Assembly (NCBI RefSeq): GCF_019578655.1
Contig: NC_063257.1
Location: 26,739,939-26,803,938, forward strand
Direction of reading: 5' to 3'
Source of the DNA: Ricinus communis
Lineage: Eukaryota; Streptophyta; Magnoliopsida; Malpighiales; Euphorbiaceae
Length of the DNA: 64,000 nt
Made by a program: the position numbers and the translations under genes. The notes below the pieces were generated by a model. That model saw nothing but the letters and a program-made list of their open reading frames with translations, ran no database searches and was not told the DNA's origin. This document shows positions 10,228 to 22,300 of this stretch, piece after piece (position 1 is the stretch's first letter; every line of letters starts with the position of its first letter).

Positions 10228-11738
10228 TGATGGGCTATTTGTGTTAGCTACAATCTAAAGCAATGTACCTATCGATGCAGTCTAGCACTAATGGCGAGTA
10301 TCAAGGTCGTATTCCTCGGGAAAGTGAAAGCCTAGAGTTACTCCTTTGTTCTTTGTTATATTAACCTAAAATGAATGATGAATAATTTCTAAACTAACTA
10401 ATAGCTACAAGCTCAGTTCTAAGGGAGATGCAGGAATGAATGAATAAATGAAATAACCAAGACAAGAAAGCAAACCCAAAGGGAACCTAAACTAGTTGGC
10501 AATCAAACAAAAGAAAAAGGATTGATGAGTCCAATTATGCTACCCGTGGATGAATTCTTATACGAATTCGGCTTCTCTCTCGAGATAACCGAATTTCTAA
10601 ACCTAATAACCTAAAGTTGGAATCTCTTCCTAACGATTGATTCTTAAATTAGCACTAAACCTTAATCTGCCTCTATTATTCTTTGTTAATTCTTAATCCG
10701 GCTAGTTAATTATCCTTATCTCTAAGTGATTATTAGCCAGTTCTTGCTATTCAAAATTCCAATTGCCAAATGGACTTCTCAATCACATAAAGCAATCTAA
10801 ACACCACAATTCACAACGTCTCATGAATAATGCATTATCTTATTAATACTGAAAGCAAGAAGAATACAAAACTAACTCAAACAATCCAACAATATAATAT
10901 TAAGCCAACATAGTAAAGAGATCCCAATAGATTTAATCAATCTAGCTAAACATGTTCATGTTTAAAACAATCTAGGAAATCAATTACAATGGAAGAATAA
11001 TGAAAATGAAACATGTACACCCTTTTCTCTCAAATTGGATGAACAGCTCCAAATCTGGATATGCACTACGATTAATCTCCCAAATTGCCTCTTGAATTGC
11101 TCCACTACTATTTTGCACTCGGAACCTTGCGATTTCGGGGTTCTTCCTCTTTGCAACTCTCTCCCGAACTCAGCACTATGCAAAATCGAACCAGCCGCCA
11201 GGGCTCTCTCTCACTCCTCTCTTTTCTAACCCTAAAAAAATTAGTTTTCCTTATATATTTATTTCAGCACGGCCATGGTCAAGGCCGTGCTGGTCAGCAC
11301 AGTCGGAGTCCAAGCCGTGCTGAACATTCGGATCTCACCAATTCGGGTTTCCTCATGGCCGTGCCCCTGCCGGTGCTGAGCCACCATGGGCCGTGCTGGA
11401 GGCTATGGTGGCTATGGAAACCATGCCCAAAGTGCCAATTTCAAGGATCAAAAGCCAATGGTTGGTCACGGCCAGAGTCTAGGCCGTGGTGATCAACACG
11501 GCCTTGTCCTAGGCCATGCTCAATATATGCACTGCGAGCTCTTGTCCGATCTTGATGAATTTCCGTCCGTTTTCGTATGTATTGATCTATAATTGCTCAA
11601 TTACTGATGATGGTCCTATAAATTCTCTTGAAATGCAAAAGAACACAAAACACGGGTGATCTAAGAATAAAAGCACAATAATTGCTAAGAAAATACGCGA
11701 TAATATGCAAGCAAATATGTGTAAAACTATGCATATCA
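10228..11738 (-). mobile_element. Solo LTR B1 (Athila/Tat-type) with target duplication CTCAT
   Basis: The plus-strand edges are TGATGGGC...GCATATCA (1,511 bp), flanked by CTCAT at 10223-10227 and CTCAT at 11739-11743. Removing the LTR and one CTCAT restores a continuous RT reading frame (ELQR... to DELMAKGYV, with one stop), which independently proves the boundaries. Homology to LTR A and B2 (same terminal TGAT...ATCA, CTCTCTCTCGAG segment, CACGGCC dyads at 11265-11525) gives family and orientation. No internal region or second LTR is present, so it is a product of LTR-LTR recombination. Open frames at 11085-11592 are LTR sequence, not genes. Confidence 0.92.
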
Positions 11739-12060
11739 CTCATCCACCTACCGTTGAAGCTCCTTTATTTCCTCGAGATTGCTTCGATAGGCTAGTCTAT
11801 TTAGTATGGCAGCCCCTGGCACGAAGTTGATTTGATGTTCTATACCCCTTTCTGGTGGTAAATCAATTGACATTTCTTCTGGAAAAACATCATCAAACTC
11901 CTATAAAAGATTAGCAAACATACTCGGCAACGAAAGATCAAGGTCAGCAATATTCAAATATACATCCGTATAAGTAACCAAAAACACTACCCCATCAGTA
12001 TGCAATGCATGCCTAATCTCACCTTCCTTAGCCAATAAACTACCTTTTTTTCAGTTTAGG
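11739..12060 (-). pseudogene. Second chromovirus: region leading into RT, separated by B1
   Basis: The minus strand encodes GEIRHALHTDGVVFLVTYTD (about 12030-11970), EFDDVFPEEMSIDLPPERGI (about 11900-11840), NFVPGAAILNRLAYRSNLEE (about 11825-11765) and ELQR before the TSD. These are the conserved protease-RT linker and RT start of this chromovirus group. Stops occur at about 11900 and 11755. Homology fades near 12060. Confidence 0.75.
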
Positions 12061-12384
12061 TTGCTCTCTTGCTTGATTACCACTATCTTTACCATTCTGA
12101 CCTTGATCAAGAATCAAGATTTTCAAGAAAACACATAAGATAGTTCAAGAAAAATCAAGATATTCAAGTAAGCTTTCAAGATTGCGGATTCTTTTTCAAG
12201 ATTCAATTTTTTTTAATACTTATCTTCTTTCTTTCTTTATTTTATTTTATTATTTTACTAGATCCTAATATGAAATTATACAAAATAAGAATAATAATGT
12301 AAATCAAGAACACAACTGTACCTCCACTCCAAGATCTCTAAGAAGATGAAATACCTTCACAGAAACTTAAAGAAACAACTAATT
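12061..12384. other. AT-rich spacer without recognised features
   Basis: I see no coding or LTR signal. 12100-12215 is a degenerate run of TTCAAGAT-like words; 12215-12260 is T-rich. Confidence 0.4.
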
Positions 12385-12770
12385 AACTTAAAAGGATGAT
12401 GTGTGTAAAATACACACATCTAAATGGGGTTTTTAAGATTGATTTTATGGACATTTGGATGTGAATTGGTCCCAACACTCACCATGTGCGTCTGTTTGTG
12501 TGCATTAGGTCCAAAAGAAGTCAAAGAATGATAAAGGGAAGAATTTGAGCATAATTGGACGCCGAAACAAGCTAAGTACGATCATGAGGAAGCTGAACAT
12601 GGCCGTGTTGGTTTCAACACTGGCCGTGTTCTCAACACGGGCACCAACACGGCCGTGTTGGGTGTCATCAAACATAAAAGAAAAATAAATTCTTAGGGAG
12701 CACGGCCACAAAGAGTAACATAGCCAGGAACACCAAACCGTGAAAGATGATTAAGAATTAGAACTTAAGG
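12385..12770 (+). repeat. Fragment of an Athila-type LTR
   Basis: The region has TGTGTGTAAAATACACACAT near 12400, typical of the 5' edge of this LTR class, followed by a cluster of GGCCGTG/CACGGCC half-sites (12600-12715), including an 18-bp perfect palindrome at 12644-12661. The half-sites are shared with LTRs A, A2, B1 and B2, but the rest is only loosely similar, so it is a different subfamily in plus orientation. Neither end is defined. Confidence 0.5.
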
Positions 12771-12808
12771 AAAATTAAGAGCCTAGTGCAAGTCTATTTG
12801 AAGAATAA

Positions 12809-15800
12809 GAAAAGCTCAGTTCTTTAGAAGTTAAACTGTCACGAACCGATCTGTGGGCCCGTGACCGGCACTAAGGAATGGGTAGGCGTAAGGCCACCGA
12901 ATCCTGTAGTAAACCTGATCACTAACTAACTTAATTAAATCTCATCTAATATTACTGATGTCACAATTTATCTTAACTATTAAATTTTACATATTTAATT
13001 CGGTCTACCAGTAGAATTAGGCAAGACCCGAAACTAAGTCTATTATTTTTACTTTGAAGAATCTAAGACTTTACAAGTCAAACATACCACATCAATTACA
13101 TCATCTGATGATGAAGGAGTCGGGTTGCTAGATAAGGGCCACGGGAAGACTAACAATCACAGATCTGAAAAATAGTAAAATTGAGACTGTTAGTCTCAAG
13201 AGTGAGTTAAAATCATTTATCCAAAAACAGTTACAAACACTTCAATAACACATTTATTTAATTTGAAATAAATACTAAGTCATGCAAAAATAAACGTGTC
13301 ATGTCATGCTTAAATAAAAATAACTTTCACCTACTACGGGATGGAGTACCTCAGCAGAACCCTAATCCCAACACTAAACATCTCGATTCTCTTTCATTCT
13401 AATAGAACTGGCGCCTAGAGAGCGAAGCTCGACCAAGGTCCTTAAATCCAGTTCAGTCACTTAATTATCACTAACACTCTTAGCCTTTCGACTCTCTTAC
13501 TCCAATAAGACTGGCGCCTAGAGAGTGAAGCTCGACTAGGGTCCTTAACTCCAGTCTGGTCACTTAGGTTTCCAAATAAGCCAGTGCTAGAGAGCAATGC
13601 TCGAGCAGGGACCTTTACTCCGGCACACTCACTCTACTTGGCCAGAGAGCAATGGTGAACCAAGGCAATTCCTAATTTATCCTTTTAAAGTTTACAAACC
13701 TTTGCCCCTTTATTTTCTTTCTCTGATTCATATTGGTGTATCTCATCGATAGCATGTTCTACAACCGTCCCATCCCGAGTCAACACGAAACAATAAAATC
13801 GTAATGTAGAAGATGAAACTTATAATAATAGCAATTAAAAAAACTGATTAAAGTATTAAATCATGTAATCAAAATTATTTCATAAAATCTTAGCATAACA
13901 CATGTAAATAGACATATGACTTTAACTCATAGCTTTGACGCCCTCCTAGCTCTGCTCCGATGCCTCGGGTGGAGCGAGCCAAACTGACGGATTATCTAAT
14001 CACGAAAAATAATTTATCAATAACGTTGAAACATTTGACCATTCACCCTAGGTCTAGATTTCTAGGACTGATTGTCTAAAAAATCTCGACTCGGGTAAAT
14101 CTTACCAGAAATTCGGCAGAACCTCCCCTGAAATATGGAAATTTAACCCCCGTAGAATGGGTCCAGGACCTGCCAGAAAACACTTCAGATATTCAACAAT
14201 TTATTTTTAACGGGAGTCGGGTCCCCAAGACTTTATTATTTTTCACGACTCCACCACACATCACAATTCAAGACTAAAAGCAGACAGTCTGACAAACAAT
14301 TATTTTAACTATTTCTAGTGCTCAACACAATTCAATAAATACATAAATTTTACCAATAAATTCTAAAATCAATGGGCTAGAGAATTACTGAGACGCTTGA
14401 TCACTAGGTTGACTCGCCTCCAGCCGCCGGAGACCGGTCGACGATCCAAATGCACCAACGAACTCGAAACGATGCGCTAATGACGATTCCCGCTTCCGAT
14501 CTTCCGATCCCACCCCTGATCATCCTGAGAGATTTACAGACGATCTCGGCCGTTGATTTTCAAACGGAGTCCGATCGCCACGAAACCGGTGCCATTGGAA
14601 AGCCTGAGCTGAGGAAAGTCCGAATATTGCCCTCGGATCATCCATTCCTCGCTGGAGCTTGCCGGAAAAGCCAAAAAATGTAGTTGCCAACACCTCGCCA
14701 GAACTCCCTCCTCCGGCCACCAAAGCCGACGTCGCCACTCCCAAAAGGAAGCCCTCAATTCACCGGTCAAAACAAGCTCAACCCTGCCGCCATTGGACAC
14801 TGAAAACACCCGGAACGGCGCAAGAAAGCCGTTACCGCTTCCTCGCACTCTCTCACTGATCACCTCCTGTTAGACTACTTCTTGCACTTGCCGACCACGC
14901 CTTGGCTAGCTCCGTCGCGCCCGTGACACCGCCACCTTCTCTTCCTCCTTCTCTCTCCCCGATTTCTCCTTCCTCTTCTTCTTCTTCTTTCTTTTCTTTC
15001 TTTCTCCTTCCATATCGACTTTTGATCCTTGAATTTTTCTTCTTTACCATTTAGTCCCTCAACTTTTTAATTACTAACAATTTTATCCTACAAAATTTCC
15101 AATTAACCCTTAAACTTTTCTTTAGCTTTTCAATTAAGCCCCTAAATATTTAATTTGGGCCAAATTAGAATTATTGAAAATATATAATTACATATTGACC
15201 CTTGCTTTTAAATGTAAAATTACCAAAAAGCCTTTGCCGACATATTTAATTATAAAAATGCCAAACATACAAATTTTCATTAAGACCCCATATTAATAAA
15301 ATTATACTTTTAATCCTTATTCCAAAATAAATTCCTAATTTAGTCCTAACACAATTAATTTAATTAACCAATTTGCTAAATATTTTTCAATTAAAATTTA
15401 ACACCATTAGCTAATTAAAATGCCATTTTTCCCAATAATTCTTTTATAAAATGTCCTTTACAAATTCTTCCATAACTCTCAAATATATAATTTAATTTAT
15501 ATATATTCATTTGGGAGAAAAATTTGAATAACCAAAAATATAATTTATTTCTCAAAGGATTTACTTAATTAATTTCTTAAAAATCAAACTAATTGAAAAT
15601 AGAAAATAACTCCCTTATTTGTCTAGCATTAAAATTTAAAATTACATTTAAATCATTCCCATTAAACCAAATAAAAATAAAGTAGAATTTATTTAAATAA
15701 AAACTCATTTATTAATTATAATTAATATTATCATTATTAAAAAAATATTTCGGGTATTACATAAACTTTCCAGGATAACAAACGAAGAGGAAAGATTAGA

Positions 15801-15855
15801 GATGGAGATTCAGGAACTGATCGCCATAAAGGAAAAGCTACTAGATAGTAAATGA
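12809..15855 (+). pseudogene. Coding tail (coiled-coil-like C-terminus) split by solo LTR F1
   Basis: With F1 (12837-15761) and one TAAAC copy removed, bases 12809-12836 and 15767-15855 form one open frame of 39 codons ending in TGA at 15853-15855. The peptide begins EKLSSLEVKL and ends IAIKEKLLDSK. It is rich in Glu/Lys/Leu with roughly heptad-spaced hydrophobic residues, like an amphipathic helix or coiled-coil end. A TAA at 12806-12808 blocks extension upstream in the same frame, though SASLFEE just before it would fit the composition. No family recognised. It may be the 3' end of a host gene fragment or an older transposon gene. The satellite array starts about 19 bp after the stop codon. 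Confidence 0.4.
12837..15761 (-). mobile_element. Solo LTR F1 (Tekay-like family F) with target duplication TAAAC
   Basis: The plus-strand edges are TGTCACGAACC...GGGTATTACA (2,925 bp), flanked by TAAAC at 12832-12836 and 15762-15766. It is the reverse complement of the F2/F3 family. It contains the degenerate minisatellite around GAGAGCGAAGCTCGACCA (13400-13640) and a GC-rich core (about 14400-14990). No primer site, internal coding region or second LTR follows, hence a solo LTR. The LTR type is inferred from TGTAACACCC/GTGACA-style ends common in Tekay elements. Open frames at 14450-15050 lie within the GC-rich core and are not called as genes. Confidence 0.9.
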
Positions 15856-15873
15856 TTAACTGCATTACAATTG

Positions 15874-16469
15874 GAAAATGGGTTAATTTTATAATATGAG
15901 AAAACAACTCCGTAAAATGGGTATATTTGTCCATTTAAAAAAATAACCCCATAAAGGTGGTATATTTATTAATATAAGAAAATGACCCCGTAAAGCGTGT
16001 ATATTTATGAATCTGAGAAAACAACCCTGTAAAAGTAGTATAATTGCGAGTCTAAGAAAATAGCCTCGTACAAAGGGTAAATTTTTAATATGAGAAAACA
16101 ACCCCGTAAGAGGGGTATATTTATAAATATTAGAAAACAACCCCGTAATACAGAGATATTTATCAATCAGAGAAAATAACCCCGTAACTTTTGTATATTT
16201 GTGAGTATGAGAAAACAACCCCTTAAATGGGTTAATTTTATAATATGAGAAAACGACCCTGTAAAAGGGGTATATTTATCAATATAAGAAAATAACCCTG
16301 TAAAATGTATATATATTTATGACTTTGAGAAAACAACCCCATAATAGTGCTAATAATTTAATATGAAAAAATGAACCCGTAAAAGTGGTATATTTATCAA
16401 TATAAGAAAATAACCCCATAAAACGTTTATATTTATAAATTTGAGAAATCAACCCCAGAATAGTGCTAA
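15874..16469. repeat. Satellite array, segment 1 (39-bp subunits)
   Basis: It consists of tandem subunits of 38-41 bp. Each starts GAAAACAACCCCGTA (C/T and A/G variants), followed by a variable triplet-rich spacer and TATATTTAT-like or TAATTTTAT-like ends. The first recognisable subunit (AAATGGGTTAATTTTATAAT) begins within about 20 bp of the coding-tail stop codon. The segment ends at the GCTAA duplicated by solo LTR F2. Confidence 0.9.
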
Positions 16470-19397
16470 TGTAACACCCGAAATTTTTTTATATATTTAA
16501 TAATGAGTTTTTATTTAAGTTAATTTTAGCTTTATTTTTATTCGGTTTAATTGGAATGATTTAAATACAAATTTTGAATGTTCATGTTAGATAAATAAAT
16601 GAGTTATTTTCTATACCCAATTAGTTTGAAATTTTAAGAAATTATTCAAGTAAATTATTTGAGAAATGATTATATTTTGGTTATTCAAATTTTTTTTCCA
16701 AATGCATATTTATATAAGTAAAATTATATATTGGAAAATTATGGTAGAATTGTAAAGGATGTTTATAAAAGAATTTTGGGAAAATTGGTATTATAATTAA
16801 TTAGTAGTATTAAATTTTAAATTGGAAATTTATTTTGGTATAAGGATTGAAAGTATAATGTTATTTTTATGGGGTTTTAATGGAAATTTGTGAGCTTGGT
16901 ATTTTTGTAAATAAATATGTCGGTCAGGGGTATTTTTGTAATTGTGTATTTTCAATAATTCGGATTTGGCCCAAATTAATTAGTTAAGGGCTTAATTGAA
17001 AGGCTAAAAGAAGTTTGGGGGTCAAATTGGAATTCTGCAGGATGAAATTGTAAGTAATTAAGAAAGTTGAGGGACCAAATTGTAATAAGAAAAAGTTCAG
17101 GGGTCAAATGTCGATATTGAAGGGAAAGAAATCGGGGAAGAAGAGAGGAAGAGAGAAAAAGTCGGGTCTTGCGTCGTCGGTAGGTGGCCATTGTAGGGGC
17201 GTGCGATCTCGTGAAATTTTGCGTCGTAGCGGCGGCCAGCGGCGTGAGGAGGCGGAATCGCGCGGCGTGTGGCGGCCGGCTTCCGGCGTCGTTCGGCCGT
17301 TCCGATGGCCTTCCGGCCGATCTCGGTGGCGATCAACTCCCCTTGGAGAGCTTCCTTTGGTGGCGTGTCGGTTTTGGTGGCCGGAGGAGAGAGTTCCGGT
17401 GAAGTGGAGGCAGCCGCATTTTTGGGCTTTTTCGGCGAGCTCCGGCGGAGGATGGATGATCGGAGGATGTATCCCGACTCTCCTCAGCTCAAGCTTCGCG
17501 ATGGCACTGGTTTCGTGGCGATCGGGCTTCGTTTGCAAATCGACGGTCGAGATCGTCCGCAAATCTCTCCGGATGATCGGGTGTCAGATCGGAAAATCGA
17601 AAGCGAGGATCGTCATCAGCGCGTCGTTGTGACTCCGATGGTGTGTTCAGATCGTCGATCGGACTCCGGCGGCTGGAGGCGAGTCGACCGAGCGATCGAG
17701 CGTCTCGGTAATTTTCTTTGGCCCGTTAATTTTAGAAATTCTTGGTTTAATTGTGTCTATTGGATTATATTGTGTATTTGATGATATTGTGAGTCAAAAA
17801 TAATTGTCTGTCAGTTGCCTGCCTTGTGTTTTGTGCTGTGTGGCGGAGTTGGGAAATAGTGAAGTTTGGGACCCGACTCCCGTTGTTTAAATTGTTGGAT
17901 ATTTGGAGTGTTTTTCTGGCAGGTCCTGGACCCGTTTTTACGGGGGGTAATGTTCGTGTTGTAGGGGAGGTTCACGGGATTTTCGGTGGGAATTCTCCGA
18001 GTCGAGATTCTTAGACAGTTAGTCCTAGGAGTCTAGACCTAGGATTAATGATCGATTGTCTCGGTATTGATAAATTGTTTTCCGTGATTAGATGATCATG
18101 CATTCGGCTCGCTCAAGCCCGAGCTAGGAGGTCGCCCAATCCTGTGAGTTAAAGTCATTTAATCTTTGCGCTATTGCTAGTCTGATTTTAATATGCTATT
18201 TAGAATTTGTGCTTAATATGATTATTAGTATCGCAAAATAAATGATTTCACTTGATTATTAATATTTGAAATAATATAAATATTATTATTAGTATGTTAT
18301 AATAAGATAAACGTTATTATTTTTCCCCTCACAAATTGCACCTTGTTTTACCTTAAATCTTTAATCTTTATTTCGATATGTGTTGGTTGAGTTCATCAGA
18401 TAATGATATTTATTATATGTGATGATTGTGTTTTGGGAAATGTGGCTTGTAGAACATGCCGCCTGATGGGTTACATTAGGACCGCGTGCGCACCGATAAT
18501 AATCATGGACATGTAATAAGATATTTATGGGTTTGCCCTGGTCGAGCATGGCTCTCTGGGCTGATTTGAGTAAATTGTCGGAGGTAAGGTCCCTGGTCGA
18601 GCATTGCTCTCTGGGCGCCGGCTTATTTGGAATTCAAGTGTTCAGACTGGAAGTAAGGTCCCTGGTCGAGCATTGCTCTCTGGGCGCTAGTCTTATTGGA
18701 TTAAGAGAGCCAAAATGGCTGTTAGAATTTGGGGTTAGGGTTCTACTGAGCCACTCGTCCCGTAAAAGTAAAAATATATTTTTATTTATTCATTTATTTA
18801 TTTATTATGGTATGATTATAATATGGATTGTATTTACGTGCATGGTTGATATATTGATTCGAATGATTAATATTTTCTGTGAAGAAAGTAATAGGGTATG
18901 ATTATAGTATGATTTGTATTTACGAGCATGGTTTGATATACTAATTTGAATAATCTATGTTTTCTGAGAAGAATGCAATAGTCCCCAGATTATTTGATTT
19001 TAACTCACTCTCGAGACTGACAGTCTCCATTTATATTTTTTCAGATTCGTGACTGTTAGTTCTCCCGCGACTCTTATTCAGTAACCCGACTCCTTCATCA
19101 TCGGGTGATGTATTTGATTTGGTATGTAAATTGGTAAATCTTAGATTCTCCATGAGTAGTAATAGTAAATGTATCGGTTGTAAATTTTTCGAGCTTCCGG
19201 GTCTCGCCTAGTTTTTCCCAAGCGGGGCCAAGTATTTTGTAAAGTGTAACTATTAAGATAAATTGTGGCTTTAATAATATTAATTTGAGATGAGATTTGT
19301 TTAAATCAGTGAGTGTCAGGCTTACTACGGGTTTCGGTGGCCTTAAGCCTACCCATTCCCTAGTGCCGGTCACGGGCCCACGGGTGGGGTCGTGACA
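16470..19397 (+). mobile_element. Solo LTR F2 (family F) with target duplication GCTAA
   Basis: Edges are TGTAACACCCG...GGTCGTGACA (2,928 bp), flanked by GCTAA at 16465-16469 and 19398-19402. The duplicated bases belong to the satellite word AGTGCTAATAATTTAATATG, which is restored when the LTR is removed. It contains a GC-rich core (about 17110-17720) that is open in more than one frame, and three tandem copies of a word around GGTCGAGCATTGCTCTCTGG (18540-18700). The GC-rich frames have F3 counterparts (MDDRRxYPDSPQLKLR), but this is LTR sequence and no known domain is present. Confidence 0.93.
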
Positions 19398-22300
19398 GCT
19401 AATAATTTAATATGAAAAAACGAACCCATAAAAAGTGGTATATTTCTCAATATAAGAAAATAACCCCAGAAAGCGTGTATATTTATGAATCTGAGAAAAC
19501 AACCCCGTAAAAGTAGTGTAATTGCGAGTCTAAGAAAACAACCTTGTAGAACGGGTAAATTTTTTAATATGAGAAAATAGCCTCGTAGAACGGGTAAATC
19601 TTTTCATATGAGAAAACAACCACGTAAGAGGGGTATATTTATAAATACTAGAAAAAAACCTCGTAATACGGTGATATTTATCAATCGGATAATATAACCC
19701 TGTAACTTTGGTATATTTATGAGTATGAGGAAACAACCTCTTAAATTGGTTAATTTTATAATATTAGAAAACAACCCCGTAAAAGGGGTATATTTGTCAA
19801 TATAAGAAAATAACCCCGTAAAACGTGTATATTTATGAATTTAGAAAACAACACCATAATAGTAATAATAATTTAGTATGAGAAGATGACCCTGTAAAAG
19901 TGGTATATTTATCAATATAAGAAAATAACCACGTAAAACGTGTATATTTACAAATATGAGAAAACAACCCCGTAAGAGTAGTATAATTGCGAGTCTAAAA
20001 GAACAGCCTCGTAGAACGAATAAATTTTTTTATATAAGAAAAGAAACTCGTAGAAGGGATAACTTTTTTAATATGTGAAAATAACCCCGCAATACGGGAT
20101 ATTTATGAATTTGAGGAAATAATCCCGTAACTGTCGTACATTTGTGAATTTGAGAAAACAACCCATTAAATAGGTTAATTTTATAATATGAGAAAACAAC
20201 CCCGTAAAAGGGGTATCTATCTCGATATAAGAAAATAATCCCGTACAACGTGTATATTTATGAATTTATGAAAACAACCCCATAATGATGCTAATAATTT
20301 AATATGAGAAAATGGCCTCATAAAAGTGCTATATTTATCATATAAGAAATAATTCCGTAAAGCGTGTATATTTATGAATTTGAGAAAATAATCTCGTAAA
20401 AGTAGTGTAGTTGCGAGTCTGAGAAAACAGCCTCGTAGCAGGGGTAAATTTTTTAATCTGAAAGAACAACCTCGTAATGCTGGGATATTTATCAATCAGA
20501 GAAAATAACCCCGCCATTTTGGTATATTTGTGAGTATAAGAAAACAACCACTTAAATGGGTTAATTTTATAATATGAGAAAACAATCCCGTAAAAGGGGT
20601 ATATTTGTTAACATAAGAAAATAACTCCATAAAACGTGTACACTTATGAATTTGAGAAAACAACTCCATAATAGTGCTAATAATTTAATATTAGAAAATG
20701 ACCCCGTAAAAGTGGTATATTTATTAATATAAGAAAATAACCTCGTAAAACATGTATATTTATGAATCTGAGAAAACAACCCCGTACAAGTAGTGTAATA
20801 GCGAGTCTAAGAAAACAGCCTCGTAGAATGGATAAATTTTTTAATATGCGAAAACAACCTCGTAGAAGGGGTAAATTTTTTAATATGTGAAAACAATCCC
20901 GTAATACAGGGATATTTATGATTTTGAGGATATAACCCCGTAATTATGGAATATTTGCGAGTATGAGAAAACAACCCCTTAAATGGGTTAATTTTATAAT
21001 ATGAAAGAACAACCCCGTAAAAGAAGTATATTTGTCAATATAACAAAGTAACCTCGTAAAAGTAGTATATTTATAATTATAAGAAAATAATCCCATAAAA
21101 CGTGTATATCTATAAATATGAGAAAACAACCCCGTAAAAGTAGTGTAATTGCGAGTCTGAGAAAACTACCTCGTAGAAGGAGTAAATTTGTTCATATGAG
21201 AAAACAACCCCGTAGTATGGGAATATTTATCAATCGGAGAAAATAACCTCGTAATTATGTTATATTTGTGAGTATGACAAAACAACCACTTAAATGGGTT
21301 AATATTATAATATGAGAAAACAGCCTCGCAGAATGAGTATATTTTTCAATATGAGAAAATAGCCTCGTAGAAGGGGTAAATTTTTTAATATGTGAAAGCA
21401 ACCCCGTAATACTCGGATATTTATGAATCTGAGGAAATAACCCCGTAATTGTGGTATATTTGTGAGTATAAGAAAAGAACCCCTTAAATAGGTTAATTTT
21501 ATATTATGAGAAAACAACCCCATAAAAGGGCTATATTTGTCGATATAAGAAAATAACCCCACAAGACGTGTATATTTATAAATTTGAGAAAAAAACCTCA
21601 TAATAATGCTAATAATTTAATATGAGAGAACGACCCCGTAAAAGCGGTATATTTATCAATATAAAAAAATAACCTCGTAAAACTTGTATATTTATGAATT
21701 TGAGAAAACAACACTGTAAAAGTAGTGTAATTGCGAATCTAAGAAAATATCCTCGTAGAACGGGTAAATTTTTTAATATGAGAAAACAACCCCGTAAAAG
21801 GGGTATATTTATAAATATTAAAAAAGTATACCATAGTAAGGGGATATTTAGCAATCAGAGAAAATAACCCTGTAATTTTGGTATATTTGTAAGTATGAGA
21901 AAACAACCCCTTAACACGTGTATATTTATGAATATGGGAAAATAACCCCGTAAAAGGGGTATATTTATCAATATAAGAAAATAACCCCGTAAAAGTGGTA
22001 TATTTATCAATTTAAGAAAATAACCCCGTAAAACGTGTATATTTTTAAATTTGAGAAAACAACCCCGTAAAAGTAGTGTAATTGCGAGTTTGAGAAAATA
22101 GGCTCGTAGAAGGGGTAAATTTTTTCGTATGAGAAAACAACCCTGTAATGCGGGATATTTATCAATCGGAGAAAATAACCCTATAATTTTGGTATATTTG
22201 TGAGTATGAAAAAACAACCCCTTAAATGGGATAATTTTATAATATAAGAAAACAACTCCGTAAAAAGGGTATATTTGTCAATATAAGAAAATAACCTCAT

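Larger units (their letters stand above)
8773..12060 (-). mobile_element. Second chromovirus, internal deletion derivative, split by solo LTR B1
   Basis: Without B1, the minus strand reads: region before RT (from 12060), RT (to 9780), then directly the integrase C-terminal GPY/F module (9770-9437) and LTR-like sequence (to 8773). RNase H and most of integrase are missing. The RT matches the chromovirus type with the IDLPPERGIEHQ lead-in (CRM/Galadriel-like), distinct from the Tekay type. The left edge (plus strand TGAAAACATGC at 8773) sits inside repeat D, so the element seems to have inserted there. The right edge is unclear. Confidence 0.7.

Noticed and set aside
11085..11592. Plus-strand frames of 64-135 codons
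   Set aside because: Entirely within solo LTR B1, over the CACGGCC dyad cluster.
17108..17781. Overlapping open frames of 170-174 codons in F2 (and 14450-15050 in F1, 29409-30153 in F3)
   Set aside because: They lie in the GC-rich core of solo LTRs, where stops are rare in all frames. No domain, and the frame is not kept in F1.
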